Notes: a model not told the origin generated them from the sequence alone. A DNA stretch of 64,000 nt from Paludibacteraceae bacterium (GCA_017517845.1 JAFWXW010000028.1:1-64000); one strand, 5' to 3'; numbered from the stretch's first letter, positions 1 to 8,707 are shown. Numbers and translations: made by a program.

Positions 1-70
1 CCGAACAGAGAAGTTAAGCCCAATTGCGCCGATGGTACTGCATATTGTGGGAGAGTAGGTAGCTGCCGTT
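1..70 (+). rRNA. rrf: 5S ribosomal RNA, 3' part (5' end outside window)
   Basis: The window opens inside a 5S rRNA. The segments CGAACAGAGAAGTTAAGCCC (3-22), GCCGATGGTACTGC (28-41) and GGGAGAGTAGGT (49-60) are the conserved internal and 3' parts of bacterial 5S rRNA, and the molecule ends near 70 before a terminator. About 40 nt at the 5' end lie upstream of the window, so this is the distal end of an rRNA operon that precedes pyrH. Confidence 0.95.
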
Positions 71-77
71 TTTCAGA

Positions 78-116
78 AGAAGTCTTACAACACTAGATTG
101 TGAGACTTCTTTTTTT
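78..116 (+). terminator. Intrinsic terminator of the rRNA operon
   Basis: A 13-bp stem (78-90 with 98-110, one G-U pair), a 7-nt loop and a T run from 111 to 116. It lies directly after the 5S rRNA. Confidence 0.9.
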
Positions 117-122
117 GTATGT

Positions 123-154
123 ATTGATTTTTACAGAGATATTTACTATCTTTG
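123..154 (+). promoter_or_regulatory. Promoter of pyrH-frr operon
   Basis: TATCTTTG at 147-154 matches the Bacteroidota -7 consensus TAnnTTTG. ATTG at 123-126 stands 20 bp upstream as a weak -33 element (consensus TTTG). Transcription should start near 160, about 44 nt before the pyrH ATG. Confidence 0.7.
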
Positions 155-203
155 CACAGAATAAATTCAGTACGACATTTGTCGCGACCTATATATAGAA
201 ATT

Positions 204-911
204 ATGGATTTTAAGAGAATTTTATTAAAACTTAGTGGTGAGTCTTTGATGGGAGAACAGGGTTATGGTATTGATTCCAAACGCCTACAAGACTATGCTG
301 AGCAGATTAAAGAGGCTTCTGAAATGGGAATTCAAGTAGCAATTGTTATAGGTGGTGGAAATATTTTCCGTGGACTTAGCGGTGCCTCTAAGGGCTTTGA
401 TCGTGTAAAGGGTGACCAAATGGGTATGCTTGCTACTGTGATAAACTCGCTTGCATTGAGTTCTGCTCTAACTGCTCTGGGTGTGAAGAATAAAGTTCTT
501 ACTGCCATAAGAATGGAACCTATAGGCGAATATTATAGCAGTGATAAGGCTATACAATGTCTAGAAGAAGGTAAGGTAGTAATTCTTTCTGCTGGAACTG
601 GTAATCCTTTCTTTACAACTGATACTGGTTCTTCTCTTCGTGGAATAGAACTTAAAGCTGATGTAATGCTTAAAGGTACTCGTGTAGATGGAATTTATAC
701 TGCAGATCCAGAAAAAGATCCAACTGCAACAAAATTTGATGAAATCTCTTTTGATGACATCTACAATAAGGGCTTAAAAGTAATGGACCTTACCGCTACT
801 ACTATGTGTAAGGAAAATAGACTTCCTATTTATGTGTTTAATATGGATGTTTATGGAAACCTTAAAAAGGTACTTAGTGGAGAAAAAATAGGAACATTAG
901 TTACATTATAA
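204..911 (+). CDS. pyrH: UMP kinase
   Basis: Phosphorylates UMP to UDP with ATP in the cytoplasm, a step of pyrimidine nucleotide synthesis. The 235-residue protein has the usual length for the bacterial hexameric enzyme of the amino acid kinase fold. KLSGE near residues 9-13 and the glycine-rich GGGNIFRG near 51-58 are the phosphate-binding segments, and the later DTGSSLRGIELKAD and GTRVDGIYTADP stretches match the family. It is followed after 14 bp by frr, a common pairing. The start ATG has a good -7 box about 50 bp upstream. Nothing odd is visible. Confidence 0.97.
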   Translation: MDFKRILLKLSGESLMGEQGYGIDSKRLQDYAEQIKEASEMGIQVAIVIGGGNIFRGLSGASKGFDRVKGDQMGMLATVINSLALSSALTALGVKNKVLTAIRMEPIGEYYSSDKAIQCLEEGKVVILSAGTGNPFFTTDTGSSLRGIELKADVMLKGTRVDGIYTADPEKDPTATKFDEISFDDIYNKGLKVMDLTATTMCKENRLPIYVFNMDVYGNLKKVLSGEKIGTLVTL

Positions 912-925
912 TTTACAAATAATTT

Positions 926-1486
926 ATGATAGACGTAAAACAAAATCTTGCTGATGCTTCTGAAAAAATGGAAGCTGCAGTTTTATTCTTAGATGATTCT
1001 TTGGCACGTATTCGTGCAGGTAAAGCAAATGTACATATATTGGACGCTGTCCGTGTAGAATATTATGGTGCAATGACTCCACTTTCTGGAGTGGCTTCTG
1101 TGACTACTCCAGATGCTCGTACCATAGCTATCCAACCTTGGGAAAAAGGAATGATTCGTGAGATAGAACGTGCTATTATGGCTTCTGAAGTTGGTATTAC
1201 TCCAGAAAATAATGGTGAAATTATTCGCCTTTGTATTCCTCCATTAACAGAGGAACGTCGTAAAGCATTAGTTAAACAAGCTAAACAAGAAGGTGAAGAT
1301 GCTAAGATTAGTGTGCGTAATGCTCGTCGTGATGCTATAGACCTACTTAAAAAAGCTATTAAAGATGGTCTTCCAGAAGATGCAGAAAAAGATGCAGAAG
1401 CAAATGTTCAGAAAGTACATGATAAGTTTATTAAAGAAATAGATGAAAGAGTGGCGGCGAAAGAAAAAGAAATAATGACTGTGTAA
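926..1486 (+). CDS. frr: Ribosome recycling factor
   Basis: Splits the post-termination ribosome together with EF-G. The 186-residue length is standard. The N-terminal [14 protein letters not shown] segment (about residues 27-40), the central [14 protein letters not shown], and the C-terminal helical region [20 protein letters not shown] are typical of the three-helix bundle plus beta/alpha/beta domain. It sits 14 bp after pyrH and its stop codon directly abuts the ATG of the outer-membrane protein gene at 1487, so the three are probably cotranscribed. Confidence 0.97.
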   Translation: MIDVKQNLADASEKMEAAVLFLDDSLARIRAGKANVHILDAVRVEYYGAMTPLSGVASVTTPDARTIAIQPWEKGMIREIERAIMASEVGITPENNGEIIRLCIPPLTEERRKALVKQAKQEGEDAKISVRNARRDAIDLLKKAIKDGLPEDAEKDAEANVQKVHDKFIKEIDERVAAKEKEIMTV

Positions 1487-2614
1487 ATGAAAAATAAACT
1501 AATTAGTTTAGTATTATTTCTACTTATAACGCTATCTGTATTCGCTAAAGAGGAAACGGATAGCGTTTCTTCACATTATGCTGTGCCAAGTAGTTGGTTT
1601 TTGGTGCCTGCTGGTTTTTATCAAGAAGAAACGAGTTTAGGACTAGGTATAAATGGTGGTTATTACTTGAAATCTAAGTCATTGGACAGAATTAGTAGTA
1701 TTTCTGGTAATGCTTTTTATACATTACTTAATCAAGTGAAGATTAATCTTAATCCTCGTTTTTATATGGCTGATGATAAGATTTATCTTACTAGTAGAGT
1801 GCAATTAAGACATTATGTGGAGCATTATTATGGTATATCTAATGATATAAAAGCTTTAGTTGGTGTTGATGAGGATAATGCTAATGTTTATACTTCTCAG
1901 ATTTTTGACATAGATATAGAACCATTTTATAATATAAATAGGGATTTATCTGCTGGTCTTTATATAGATCTTCGTGGGGAGAGAATGGTGAAATATAATG
2001 AGAAGTTGCAGGCAAATCTAGAGGAATACAAAAGTATCTATGGTAATGCTGGCTGGGACGATTATTTTATGTTTGGACTGGGTGCTCAGTTTATGTATGA
2101 TACTAGGGATAATATGTTTTATCCTCAGAAGTTTAGTAATTTTTTGAAATTATCTGCTATAACTTATAATAAGACATTGGGAAGTTCTTTTAATCTTACT
2201 TCATTAAAATTGGATTTCAGACAATATGTTCCTACTTGGTTGGGTCAAGTGTTTGCATGGCAGGTGAAGTTTGAAACTGCATTGGGCAATGAAATGCCTT
2301 TCCAAATGTTGCCAACAGTGGGTGGTAGTGATAATATAAGGGGAATAAGGGAGCGTAAATTTATTGATAACTCTATGTTTGAGTGTCAAGTGGAGTATCG
2401 TATCCCAATTTGGTGGCGTTTGAAGGCTGCTGTGTTCTGTTCTGTGGGAGATGTGTTTGATATTTATAATCCTAGTATTGTGAAACCAAAAATAGGTTAT
2501 GGTGTTGGGGTAAGGTGTAGGATAAATGATGCTAGGGTAAACGTAAGGGTGGATTTTGCAGGCAACAACTATGGTGAATTTAAGTTTTATATAACAGCAA
2601 CGGAGGCTTTTTAA
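1487..2614 (+). CDS. Omp85-type (BamA/TamA-like) outer-membrane barrel protein
   Basis: A 375-residue predicted outer-membrane beta-barrel. Residues 1-20 form a signal peptide (MKNK, hydrophobic stretch, cut after FA). The C-terminal half carries GGSDNIRGIRERKF, corresponding to the conserved RGF/Y motif of the Omp85 surface-antigen barrel, and the chain ends in alternating strands. No POTRA repeats are seen ahead of the barrel, so it is a short barrel-only member like several Bacteroidota proteins and not BamA itself (about 800 residues). The substrate is unknown. It starts on the base after the frr stop codon, which implies translational coupling. Confidence 0.75.
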   Translation: MKNKLISLVLFLLITLSVFAKEETDSVSSHYAVPSSWFLVPAGFYQEETSLGLGINGGYYLKSKSLDRISSISGNAFYTLLNQVKINLNPRFYMADDKIYLTSRVQLRHYVEHYYGISNDIKALVGVDEDNANVYTSQIFDIDIEPFYNINRDLSAGLYIDLRGERMVKYNEKLQANLEEYKSIYGNAGWDDYFMFGLGAQFMYDTRDNMFYPQKFSNFLKLSAITYNKTLGSSFNLTSLKLDFRQYVPTWLGQVFAWQVKFETALGNEMPFQMLPTVGGSDNIRGIRERKFIDNSMFECQVEYRIPIWWRLKAAVFCSVGDVFDIYNPSIVKPKIGYGVGVRCRINDARVNVRVDFAGNNYGEFKFYITATEAF

Positions 2615-2617
2615 TTT

Positions 2618-3529
2618 ATGTCTAGAGGGTTAGTTATTAAAAATACTGGTAGTTTATTTTTAGTTGAGCTAGAAGATGGTTCTATAGTGGAAACTAACTT
2701 GCGTGGACGTTTTCGCTTGAAAGGAATACGTTCTACAAATCCGGTGGTGGTGGGTGATGTAGTTGAGGTGGAAGAAGAAAGTATAGTGGAGATAGAACCA
2801 AGGAAAAATTACATTATAAGAAAATCTTCAAATCTTTCAAAGGAATCCCATATTTTAGCCGCTAATATAGACCAAGTTTTTTTGGTTATTACAATCAAAA
2901 AACCTGAGACTCCTTTTGAATTTATCGATAGATTTCTTCTTACTGCAAATGCTTATCATATCCCTGTGGTGATAGTACTTAATAAGGTTGATATTTTAGA
3001 TGAAGATGAAATGGCATTGGCAGACGCAATAAAGGGATTGTATCAACAGAATTTAGGATACAAGGTAATCTTTTCTTCTGTATTGACAGGTGAGGGCGTA
3101 GAAGAAGTAAGGTTAATGCTAAAGGATAAACTAAGCTTATTTTCTGGAAATTCGGGCGTGGGTAAATCATCTTTGTTAAATGTCTTGGATCCTTCGTTGG
3201 ATTTGAAAGTAGGTGATGTGTCTCGTCAGCATCAGACTGGTATGCATACTACAACTTATTCAGAGGTGTTTAGTATTGCAGATGGCAAGGTTATAGATTC
3301 ACCAGGAATAAAAGGGTTTGGAATAATTGATATGGAGGCGAGTGATATTAGTAAGTTCTTCCCTGATATAGCTCATTATGCTAGAAATTGTAGGTTTGAT
3401 GATTGTAAACATATAAATGAACCTAATTGTGCAGTTTTGGAGGCTTTGGAACAACAAAAGATAGCAGTTTCGCGTTATAATAGTTATAAGAGCATATTGC
3501 TAGACTTGGACGAAAAGAAATATAGATAA
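2618..3529 (+). CDS. rsgA: Small ribosomal subunit biogenesis GTPase RsgA
   Basis: Circularly permuted GTPase that proof-reads late 30S assembly. The 303 residues contain an N-terminal OB-fold (about 1-70), the G4 motif NKVD near 121, then the G1 P-loop GNSGVGKS near 176 and the G3 region DSPGIKGFG near 227, in permuted G4-G1-G3 order. The C-terminal zinc-binding segment CRFDDCKHINEPNC is near 264-277. Its stop codon overlaps the start of the histidine kinase gene (TAATG). Confidence 0.96.
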   Translation: MSRGLVIKNTGSLFLVELEDGSIVETNLRGRFRLKGIRSTNPVVVGDVVEVEEESIVEIEPRKNYIIRKSSNLSKESHILAANIDQVFLVITIKKPETPFEFIDRFLLTANAYHIPVVIVLNKVDILDEDEMALADAIKGLYQQNLGYKVIFSSVLTGEGVEEVRLMLKDKLSLFSGNSGVGKSSLLNVLDPSLDLKVGDVSRQHQTGMHTTTYSEVFSIADGKVIDSPGIKGFGIIDMEASDISKFFPDIAHYARNCRFDDCKHINEPNCAVLEALEQQKIAVSRYNSYKSILLDLDEKKYR

Positions 3530-4676
3530 TGAAATTTTCTGTTTACGATAAGAAAGAAACTCTAAAGTATATCTTGGTTTTTATTGCTATCATTATTGTG
3601 GTGGTATTTTATGCGTTGTCTCAGAGATTAACTTCTGTGATAGAGGCGGAAGAAAAATATAAAGTGGAACTTTGGGCAGATGCTACTCGTGAGATTTCAT
3701 TAATAGATATAAATACTGATATTACTTTTTTGCAAAAGGTTATCGGGGGAAATACTACAATTCCTGTAATTTTGGCGGATACATCGTATAATGTGTTAAG
3801 TTATAGAAATTTACCTTTGCAAAATTATTCTCCAGAGGATTTGAAGTTGTTGGCTAAAGACTTTGCTTCAAAAAATAATCCTATCGTTATAGATATGCCA
3901 TCTGGCGGCCGTCAATATATTTGTTATGATGATTCTTTTCTTTTAAAGGCTCTTACCTACGTGCCTATTATTATGTTAATGGTACTTGTTGTATTTCTGA
4001 TTTGTGTAGTGGTGCTTATATTAACTATTAAGCAGTCTGAACAGAATAGGTTATGGGTGGGACTGTTTAAGGAAACTGCTCATCAGTTGGGAACTCCGAC
4101 ATCTTCTCTTATGGCGTGGACAGAAATCCTTAAGTCTAAATATCCTAATGATGAACTAATTCCAGAGTTAGATAAGGATACTATGAGACTAAAAACTATA
4201 GTGGAACGTTTTTCACAGATAGGGTCTAAAGCAGAATTGGAAGTGGCTAACGTTTCTGAGGTGGTTTCTGAGGTGGTTAATTATATGAGAAATAGAATTT
4301 CTAGACAAGTGGAGATTCAGACAAATATTCCAAATGAGGCTTTTGCAATGCTGAATATTTCTCTGTTTGAGTGGGTTGTCGAGAATTTATGTAAGAATGC
4401 GGTAGATGCCATGGAGGGTAGAGGAAAATTGACTGTGGAACTGACAGAGACACCATCTTTGGTGGTGATAGATATTACTGATACAGGAAAGGGTATTTCT
4501 AAATCAAATATCTCTAAAGTCTTTAATATGGGATTTACTACAAAAAAAGAGGTTGGGGCTTAGGATTATCGCTTTCTCGTAGAATTATATGTGAATATCA
4601 TAAGGGAAAAATCTATGTTAAACATTCTCAGGTAGATAAAGGGACTACTTTTACTATAGAAATAAAGAAAAAGTAA
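3529..4676 (+). CDS. Sensor histidine kinase, reading frame broken by a -1 shift
   Basis: Membrane-bound two-component kinase. Frame 0 runs 3529-4563 and gives 344 residues: a membrane segment at about 11-30, a periplasmic sensor, a second membrane segment at about 145-168, the H box with ETAHQLGTPTSSLMAW (His near 186), the N box NLCKNAVDAM and the G1 box DTGKGIS. It then stops just as the G2 box should begin. The -1 frame continues after an A7 run (4542-4548) with RGWGLGLSLSRRII and ends KKK at TAA 4674-4676, which is the expected G2 box and final strands. The complete protein would be about 382 residues. The cause may be a homopolymer sequencing error, a real mutation, or frameshifting on the run. 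No response regulator is adjacent. Confidence 0.8.
4542..4548 (+). other. A7 slippery run at the kinase frameshift
   Basis: In frame 0 the codons read ACA AAA AAA GAG. Slipping back by one base gives AAA AAA AGA GGT TGG, which restores the G2 box. The heptamer A AAA AAA has the X XXY YYZ layout of a -1 slip site and is also prone to polymerase slippage. Confidence 0.6.
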
Positions 4677-4717
4677 AAAAAAGATAGAAAAAATTACTCT
4701 AATTAATTTAAAATGAC

Positions 4718-4725
4718 TATCTTTG
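4718..4725 (+). promoter_or_regulatory. -7 box for the DUF177-rpmF operon
   Basis: TATCTTTG, a full match to TAnnTTTG, 27 bp before the ATG at 4753. No clear -33 TTTG is seen. The TTG at its end (4723-4725) is in frame with the downstream gene but lies inside the promoter, so it cannot be the start codon. Confidence 0.7.
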
Positions 4726-4752
4726 TACCCACTTTTCAAAAATAGTGAATAT

Positions 4753-5271
4753 ATGAGTCTAGAAGGCAAATTTATAATCCCACTAAAAGATCTAGAAGAT
4801 AAACTTACAGATTATGAATACCATTTAGATGAAGAGTTCTTTAAAAGTATTGACCAAGAGGAAATCTTATCTGGAGATTTAGATGCTAGAGTGTCTGTAA
4901 AAAAGACTGTAGATGCGTTTGAATTGGATATAGAAATAGATGGTGATATAGTGGTAACTTGTCAGAGATGCTTAGATGAATTAACGTTGCCTATCTACAC
5001 AGAAGAACATTTAGTGGTGAGATATGGTGATGATAAAACTGCGGAGACTGATGAGTTGGTGATAATACCAGAGAGTGAGGGGGTGATAGATATGTCTTGG
5101 TATCTATACGAATTTATAGGTTTAAATATACCTATTTTACCTGTTCATGAAGAAGGAGAATGTAATGAACAAATGGAAGAACTTTTGGAAAAGTATTCTC
5201 CTAATAGAGAAAAAGAAGAAATAGATCCTAGATGGGAAGGATTAAAAAATTTGATAAATAATAATAACTAA
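4753..5271 (+). CDS. DUF177 / YceD family protein
   Basis: A 172-residue cytoplasmic protein of the DUF177 (YceD) family, which is linked in several bacteria to 23S rRNA or ribosome maturation and almost always precedes rpmF, as here. It has the family's CQRCLDEL segment near residues 77-84 and an acidic C-terminal half. I chose the ATG at 4753 because the -7 box lies at 4718-4725, so a longer form starting at TTG 4723 would start within the promoter. The gene is 13 bp upstream of rpmF. Confidence 0.85.
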   Translation: MSLEGKFIIPLKDLEDKLTDYEYHLDEEFFKSIDQEEILSGDLDARVSVKKTVDAFELDIEIDGDIVVTCQRCLDELTLPIYTEEHLVVRYGDDKTAETDELVIIPESEGVIDMSWYLYEFIGLNIPILPVHEEGECNEQMEELLEKYSPNREKEEIDPRWEGLKNLINNNN

Positions 5272-5284
5272 AATATAAAAAGAG

Positions 5285-5470
5285 ATGGCACATCCTAAAC
5301 GAAGACAATCAAAAACTAGAACAGCTAAACGTAGAACTCATGACGTAGCTGTTGCTCCTACATTAGTAGCTTGCTCTAACTGTGGTGCTTTAAATATAGC
5401 TCACACAGTATGTACTGAATGTGGCTATTACAGAGGTAAATTGGCTGTAGAACAAACAGCTAACGCATAA
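5285..5470 (+). CDS. rpmF: 50S ribosomal protein L32
   Basis: A 61-residue basic ribosomal protein. It begins MAHPKRRQSKTRTAKRRTH, the standard L32 N-terminus, and carries two CxxC pairs (CSNC and CTEC) that bind zinc. It is cotranscribed with the DUF177 gene and followed by a strong terminator. Confidence 0.97.
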   Translation: MAHPKRRQSKTRTAKRRTHDVAVAPTLVACSNCGALNIAHTVCTECGYYRGKLAVEQTANA

Positions 5471-5493
5471 GATATATATAATTATCTTGAAAA

Positions 5494-5529
5494 TAAAGTT
5501 CCAAGTTTGTTGGAACTTTATTTTTTTTT
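5494..5529 (+). terminator. Terminator after rpmF
   Basis: A perfect 11-bp stem (5494-5504 with 5510-5520), 5-nt loop GTTTG and a T9 run. Confidence 0.93.
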
Positions 5530-5540
5530 ATATAACTTTG
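5509..5540 (+). promoter_or_regulatory. Promoter of the trp leader and trpB2
   Basis: TAACTTTG at 5533-5540 fits the -7 consensus. GTTG at 5509-5512 (consensus TTTG) lies 20 bp upstream, inside the right half of the rpmF terminator. Transcription should start near 5546, so the leader peptide ATG at 5549 has almost no untranslated leader. Confidence 0.7.
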
Positions 5541-5548
5541 CCTTCGTT

Positions 5549-5596
5549 ATGAAAAACATGGTTAACAATATGCAATGGTGGTGGCGTCCTAATTAA
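5549..5596 (+). CDS. trpL: trp operon leader peptide (MKNMVNNMQWWWRPN)
   Basis: A 15-codon reading frame with three consecutive Trp codons (TGG at 5576, 5579 and 5582) and a TAA stop at 5594. Its place between a promoter and an attenuator upstream of a tryptophan synthase beta gene is the classic layout of a regulatory leader peptide. Ribosome stalling on these codons during Trp shortage would keep the downstream antiterminator free. The assignment rests on sequence layout alone. Confidence 0.85.
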   Translation: MKNMVNNMQWWWRPN

Positions 5597-5660
5597 TTTA
5601 GGGTGGATGCTTCTTATTGTATTATTATATAACCGTAGGAACTCCACCTACGGTTTTTTT
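5584..5660 (+). promoter_or_regulatory. Tryptophan transcription attenuator
   Basis: Three exclusive pairings are visible. Pause hairpin: GCGTCC (5584-5589) with GGATGC (5605-5610). Antiterminator: TAGGGTGGA (5599-5607, one bulged G) with TCCACCTA (5643-5650). Terminator: AACCGTAGG (5631-5639) with CCTACGGTT (5647-5655), followed by T8 (5654-5661 region). The antiterminator uses 5647-5650 of the terminator right arm, so the two cannot coexist. A ribosome stalled at 5576-5584 leaves 5599-5607 open, whereas one at the stop codon covers it. Confidence 0.85.
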
Positions 5661-5740
5661 TGGTCGTTAGACCAGATTAATATAATAGTCAGTTGGCCAA
5701 TGTCTATTTTATGTATAACAAAATAAAAAAAACAAGTAAT

Positions 5741-7105
5741 ATGAAAACAACTAAGAAGATTCTGTTGCCAGAAAATGAGATGCCTAAAGCATGGTATAAT
5801 GTGGTAGCAGATATGAAAACTAAACCAATGCCTTTCTTAAACCCTAAGACCAAGGAGTTATTGACAGAGGAAGATTTGGAACCTATTTTTGCTAAAGAGT
5901 TAATTAAACAAGAATTTTCTACAGAACGTTGGATAGAGATTCCAGATGAAGTACGTGATTTGTATCGCATATATCGTCCTACACCATTGGTGAGAGCTTC
6001 TGGTTTGGAAAAAGCGTTGGATACTCCTGCTAAGATTTATTTTAAGAATGAGAGTGTGTCTCCTGTTGGGTCACATAAACTTAACTCTGCGATACCTCAG
6101 GCTTATTATAATAAGATTCAGGGTATTAAGCATCTTACTACAGAAACTGGTGCTGGTCAATGGGGTAGTGCTATGAGTATAGCTTGTAAACACTTTGGTA
6201 TAGACTTAAGAGTGTTTATGGTGAAATGTAGCTATGAGCAAAAACCATATCGCAAGGCTGTGATGAATACATACGGTGCTAGAGTGTTTGCTTCTCCTAG
6301 TGATGTAACAGAAATAGGTAGAAAAATGCGTGAAGAGTTTCCTGGTACTTCTGGTAGCTTAGGTATGGCTATTTCAGAAGCTGTGGAAGAAGCTTTAAAA
6401 GATGAATACACACACTATACACTTGGAAGTGTATTAAATCACGTTTCTCTTCACCAAACAATATCTGGTTTAGAGGCTGAAAAACAAATGGAAATAGCAG
6501 GTGATTATCCTGATATGGTAATAGCTTGTTTTGGTGGTGGCTCTAACTTCTGTGGTATTACTTTCCCATTCTTACGTCATAAATTGACAGATGGTAAAGA
6601 TGTTAAACTAATAGCAGCAGAACCAGCCTCTTGTCCTAAACTAACACGTGGTAAATTTAATTATGACTTCGGAGATACAGAGGGTTATACTCCACTTATT
6701 CCAATGTACACTTTAGGTCACGACTTTGAACCTGCTAGTATTCATGCTGGTGGTCTTAGATACCATGGTGCTGGTAGCATAGTGAGCCAACTTAAAAAAG
6801 ATGGTTATATAGAAGCTCAAGATATTCATCAAGATGAAACATTCAAGGCTGGTATTTTGTTCTCACAAGCAGAAGGTATTATTCCTGCACCAGAATCTAC
6901 TCACGCTATAGCAGTGGCTATTCGTGAGGCTTTAAAAGCTAAAGAGGAAGGAAAAGAAAAAGTTATATTATTCCAGTTGTCTGGACATGGTTTGATAGAC
7001 ATGATGTCTTACGAAAAGTATCTACATGGAGAATTAACTAACTACGAAGTGCCTCAAGAGTTGATAGATAATAGTGTAGAAAAAATACAGACATTACAAC
7101 CTTAA
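5741..7105 (+). CDS. trpB: Tryptophan synthase beta chain, TrpB2 type
   Basis: PLP enzyme that condenses indole with L-serine to tryptophan. The 454-residue length and the long N-terminal part (IYRPTPLVRA near residue 80) are those of the TrpB2 subfamily, longer than TrpB1 (about 400). The Schiff-base lysine lies in GSHKLNSA near residue 112, and the phosphate-binding loop is GGGSNF near 264. I chose ATG 5741 because a TTG at 5693 lies too close to the attenuator and adds a non-homologous tail. No trpA is adjacent; TrpB2 often acts alone on free indole. The trp attenuator upstream supports a real role in Trp supply. Its stop overlaps the stop of the converging OstA-like gene by 3-4 bp. Confidence 0.93.
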   Translation: MKTTKKILLPENEMPKAWYNVVADMKTKPMPFLNPKTKELLTEEDLEPIFAKELIKQEFSTERWIEIPDEVRDLYRIYRPTPLVRASGLEKALDTPAKIYFKNESVSPVGSHKLNSAIPQAYYNKIQGIKHLTTETGAGQWGSAMSIACKHFGIDLRVFMVKCSYEQKPYRKAVMNTYGARVFASPSDVTEIGRKMREEFPGTSGSLGMAISEAVEEALKDEYTHYTLGSVLNHVSLHQTISGLEAEKQMEIAGDYPDMVIACFGGGSNFCGITFPFLRHKLTDGKDVKLIAAEPASCPKLTRGKFNYDFGDTEGYTPLIPMYTLGHDFEPASIHAGGLRYHGAGSIVSQLKKDGYIEAQDIHQDETFKAGILFSQAEGIIPAPESTHAIAVAIREALKAKEEGKEKVILFQLSGHGLIDMMSYEKYLHGELTNYEVPQELIDNSVEKIQTLQP

Positions 7106-8706
7106 TATTCTGTACGTCTTCTTCTAGAAGCCTTGGAATTGGCCTCAGTTGCCTCTTCTAAGGCTTTTTTATTTTTCAGATTGTAAATATCATATTGGTC
7201 TTTTGGACGCATATATTCATAATCTGCGTAACCTCCTAGTCTGGTTATTTTGGTTTGTGAGATTTTGTCTGGGGTGTACATAACTCCATTAGAATTAGGA
7301 GTCATAACGATTCTTTTGATTTGATTTTTTTCACCGAAGTATAGGCGTAGTTCGCTACTTTCTGCTTTATTAATACCGACATATTCTTTTGGGGCATCTA
7401 CTTGTGTGCTATCTTTGTCTTCTTCTACAAAATAGACAGAAAGAGCATTCCCGCTAACATCTGCCTTGGTTAGTTTTCCGTCTGTAAGGTATGCTGTGAT
7501 TAGTTTTCCAGATACTTGATTAATGGCTAGTGTGTCTTCTTTTGAGAAAATAAAGGCACTGCCAATAATATCCACTTTGTCTATGGTTTTATTTTTGGTG
7601 TACATCTTTATGGATTCTCCTGTGATTTGGTTATTTTCGTTCCAAATGATAGGAGAACCAAACATTTGTGTGGTAGAATCCTTGGAGTTGTAGTATAGAG
7701 AGTCACATAAAGACTGAAAATCTACATGCCACGACTGCACGTTGTAATATGCATTTATGTGTGTGACTTCATCATCTGAAGAATCATAAAAAATGGTGTC
7801 AGAGGTAATAAACATGCTATCTGCATCAGAAAATTCTATTACAGTAGCTTTATCTACCATAAATCCTTTATTAGTCTTTTCATTATAAAGTCCATAGCCT
7901 CCATTCAATAATATGGACTGAGCGGAGTCTCTGAGTGCTACATTTTTAAATCCTTCTGCAACTCCTGTTTTCTGGTTATAGTATAGTGTGTCTGCAGAAA
8001 GTCTGCGACCTTCTAGGTCTCTGATATGTGAATTGTCTATAAGTTTTGCATTATCTTTTATGGTATTATACCAACCATATTCTGAGTAGATTCTAGTGCT
8101 ATCTTCTACTATGTCTGATGGACCTAATATATATGCTATTTTTTCTATGGTTTGATATTTTAGGGTGTCAGAGAATAAATCAAAATCTTTGTTGTTTAAA
8201 ACAACATTGTTTTGGAATACTGCTATATCTAGGTTTGGATAGTATGTTCCGTTGGTCGAAGTTAGGACATTTGTGGAATCTACTAATTTACCTCCTAAAA
8301 AGTAGTAACTTACATCTGCCTTTCTATCATAATTTAGCGAGTCTGTATATAATGTAAGTTCTTTGTTTTCCAATCTTACATTATTTCTTAGACGTGCTAT
8401 TTTTGTGTCACCATTGTAGTAAAGATTATCAGCATAAACGGTGAGGCTATCGCCCTGAATCATTTTTATATTGCCGTGGGCATTGATATTATTAGATTTA
8501 TTAAAAAAGAATGCCTTGTCGCAATACATTAATGCATCGTCGTGCCTAAATACTACATTGCCGTTTAATATTTGGCAGTCTGGGTAGTGTTCTTCATCGA
8601 AGTCTAGAGTTTCTGAGTGCTCTAGATAGATGAGAGTCTTAGCTGCGTATGATGACACTAATGAAGCTAGGATAAATGTGAATAATATGTATAGTTTTTT
8701 TTGCAT
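7102..8706 (-). CDS. OstA/LptA-like lipopolysaccharide transport protein
   Basis: A 534-residue exported protein with a signal peptide (residues 1-21, cut after SSYA) and an OstA/LptA-type N-terminal domain (IYLEHSETLDFDEEH, LNGNVVFRH, followed by repeated DxLxYNxxxxIAxLRNNVRL units). Such proteins form a beta-jellyroll bridge that carries LPS across the periplasm; this one is longer than E. coli LptA (185) and is the form found in many Bacteroidota. It ends in a basic tail (ASRRRRTEY). It is the last gene of the guaB-parvulin minus-strand cluster, 1 bp after the SurA-like gene. Confidence 0.8.
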   Translation of the reverse strand: MQKKLYILFTFILASLVSSYAAKTLIYLEHSETLDFDEEHYPDCQILNGNVVFRHDDALMYCDKAFFFNKSNNINAHGNIKMIQGDSLTVYADNLYYNGDTKIARLRNNVRLENKELTLYTDSLNYDRKADVSYYFLGGKLVDSTNVLTSTNGTYYPNLDIAVFQNNVVLNNKDFDLFSDTLKYQTIEKIAYILGPSDIVEDSTRIYSEYGWYNTIKDNAKLIDNSHIRDLEGRRLSADTLYYNQKTGVAEGFKNVALRDSAQSILLNGGYGLYNEKTNKGFMVDKATVIEFSDADSMFITSDTIFYDSSDDEVTHINAYYNVQSWHVDFQSLCDSLYYNSKDSTTQMFGSPIIWNENNQITGESIKMYTKNKTIDKVDIIGSAFIFSKEDTLAINQVSGKLITAYLTDGKLTKADVSGNALSVYFVEEDKDSTQVDAPKEYVGINKAESSELRLYFGEKNQIKRIVMTPNSNGVMYTPDKISQTKITRLGGYADYEYMRPKDQYDIYNLKNKKALEEATEANSKASRRRRTEY

Positions 8707-8707
8707 A

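Noticed and set aside
5693..5740. TTG start that adds 16 residues to TrpB2
   Set aside because: The added residues do not resemble the family; ATG 5741 gives normal length.
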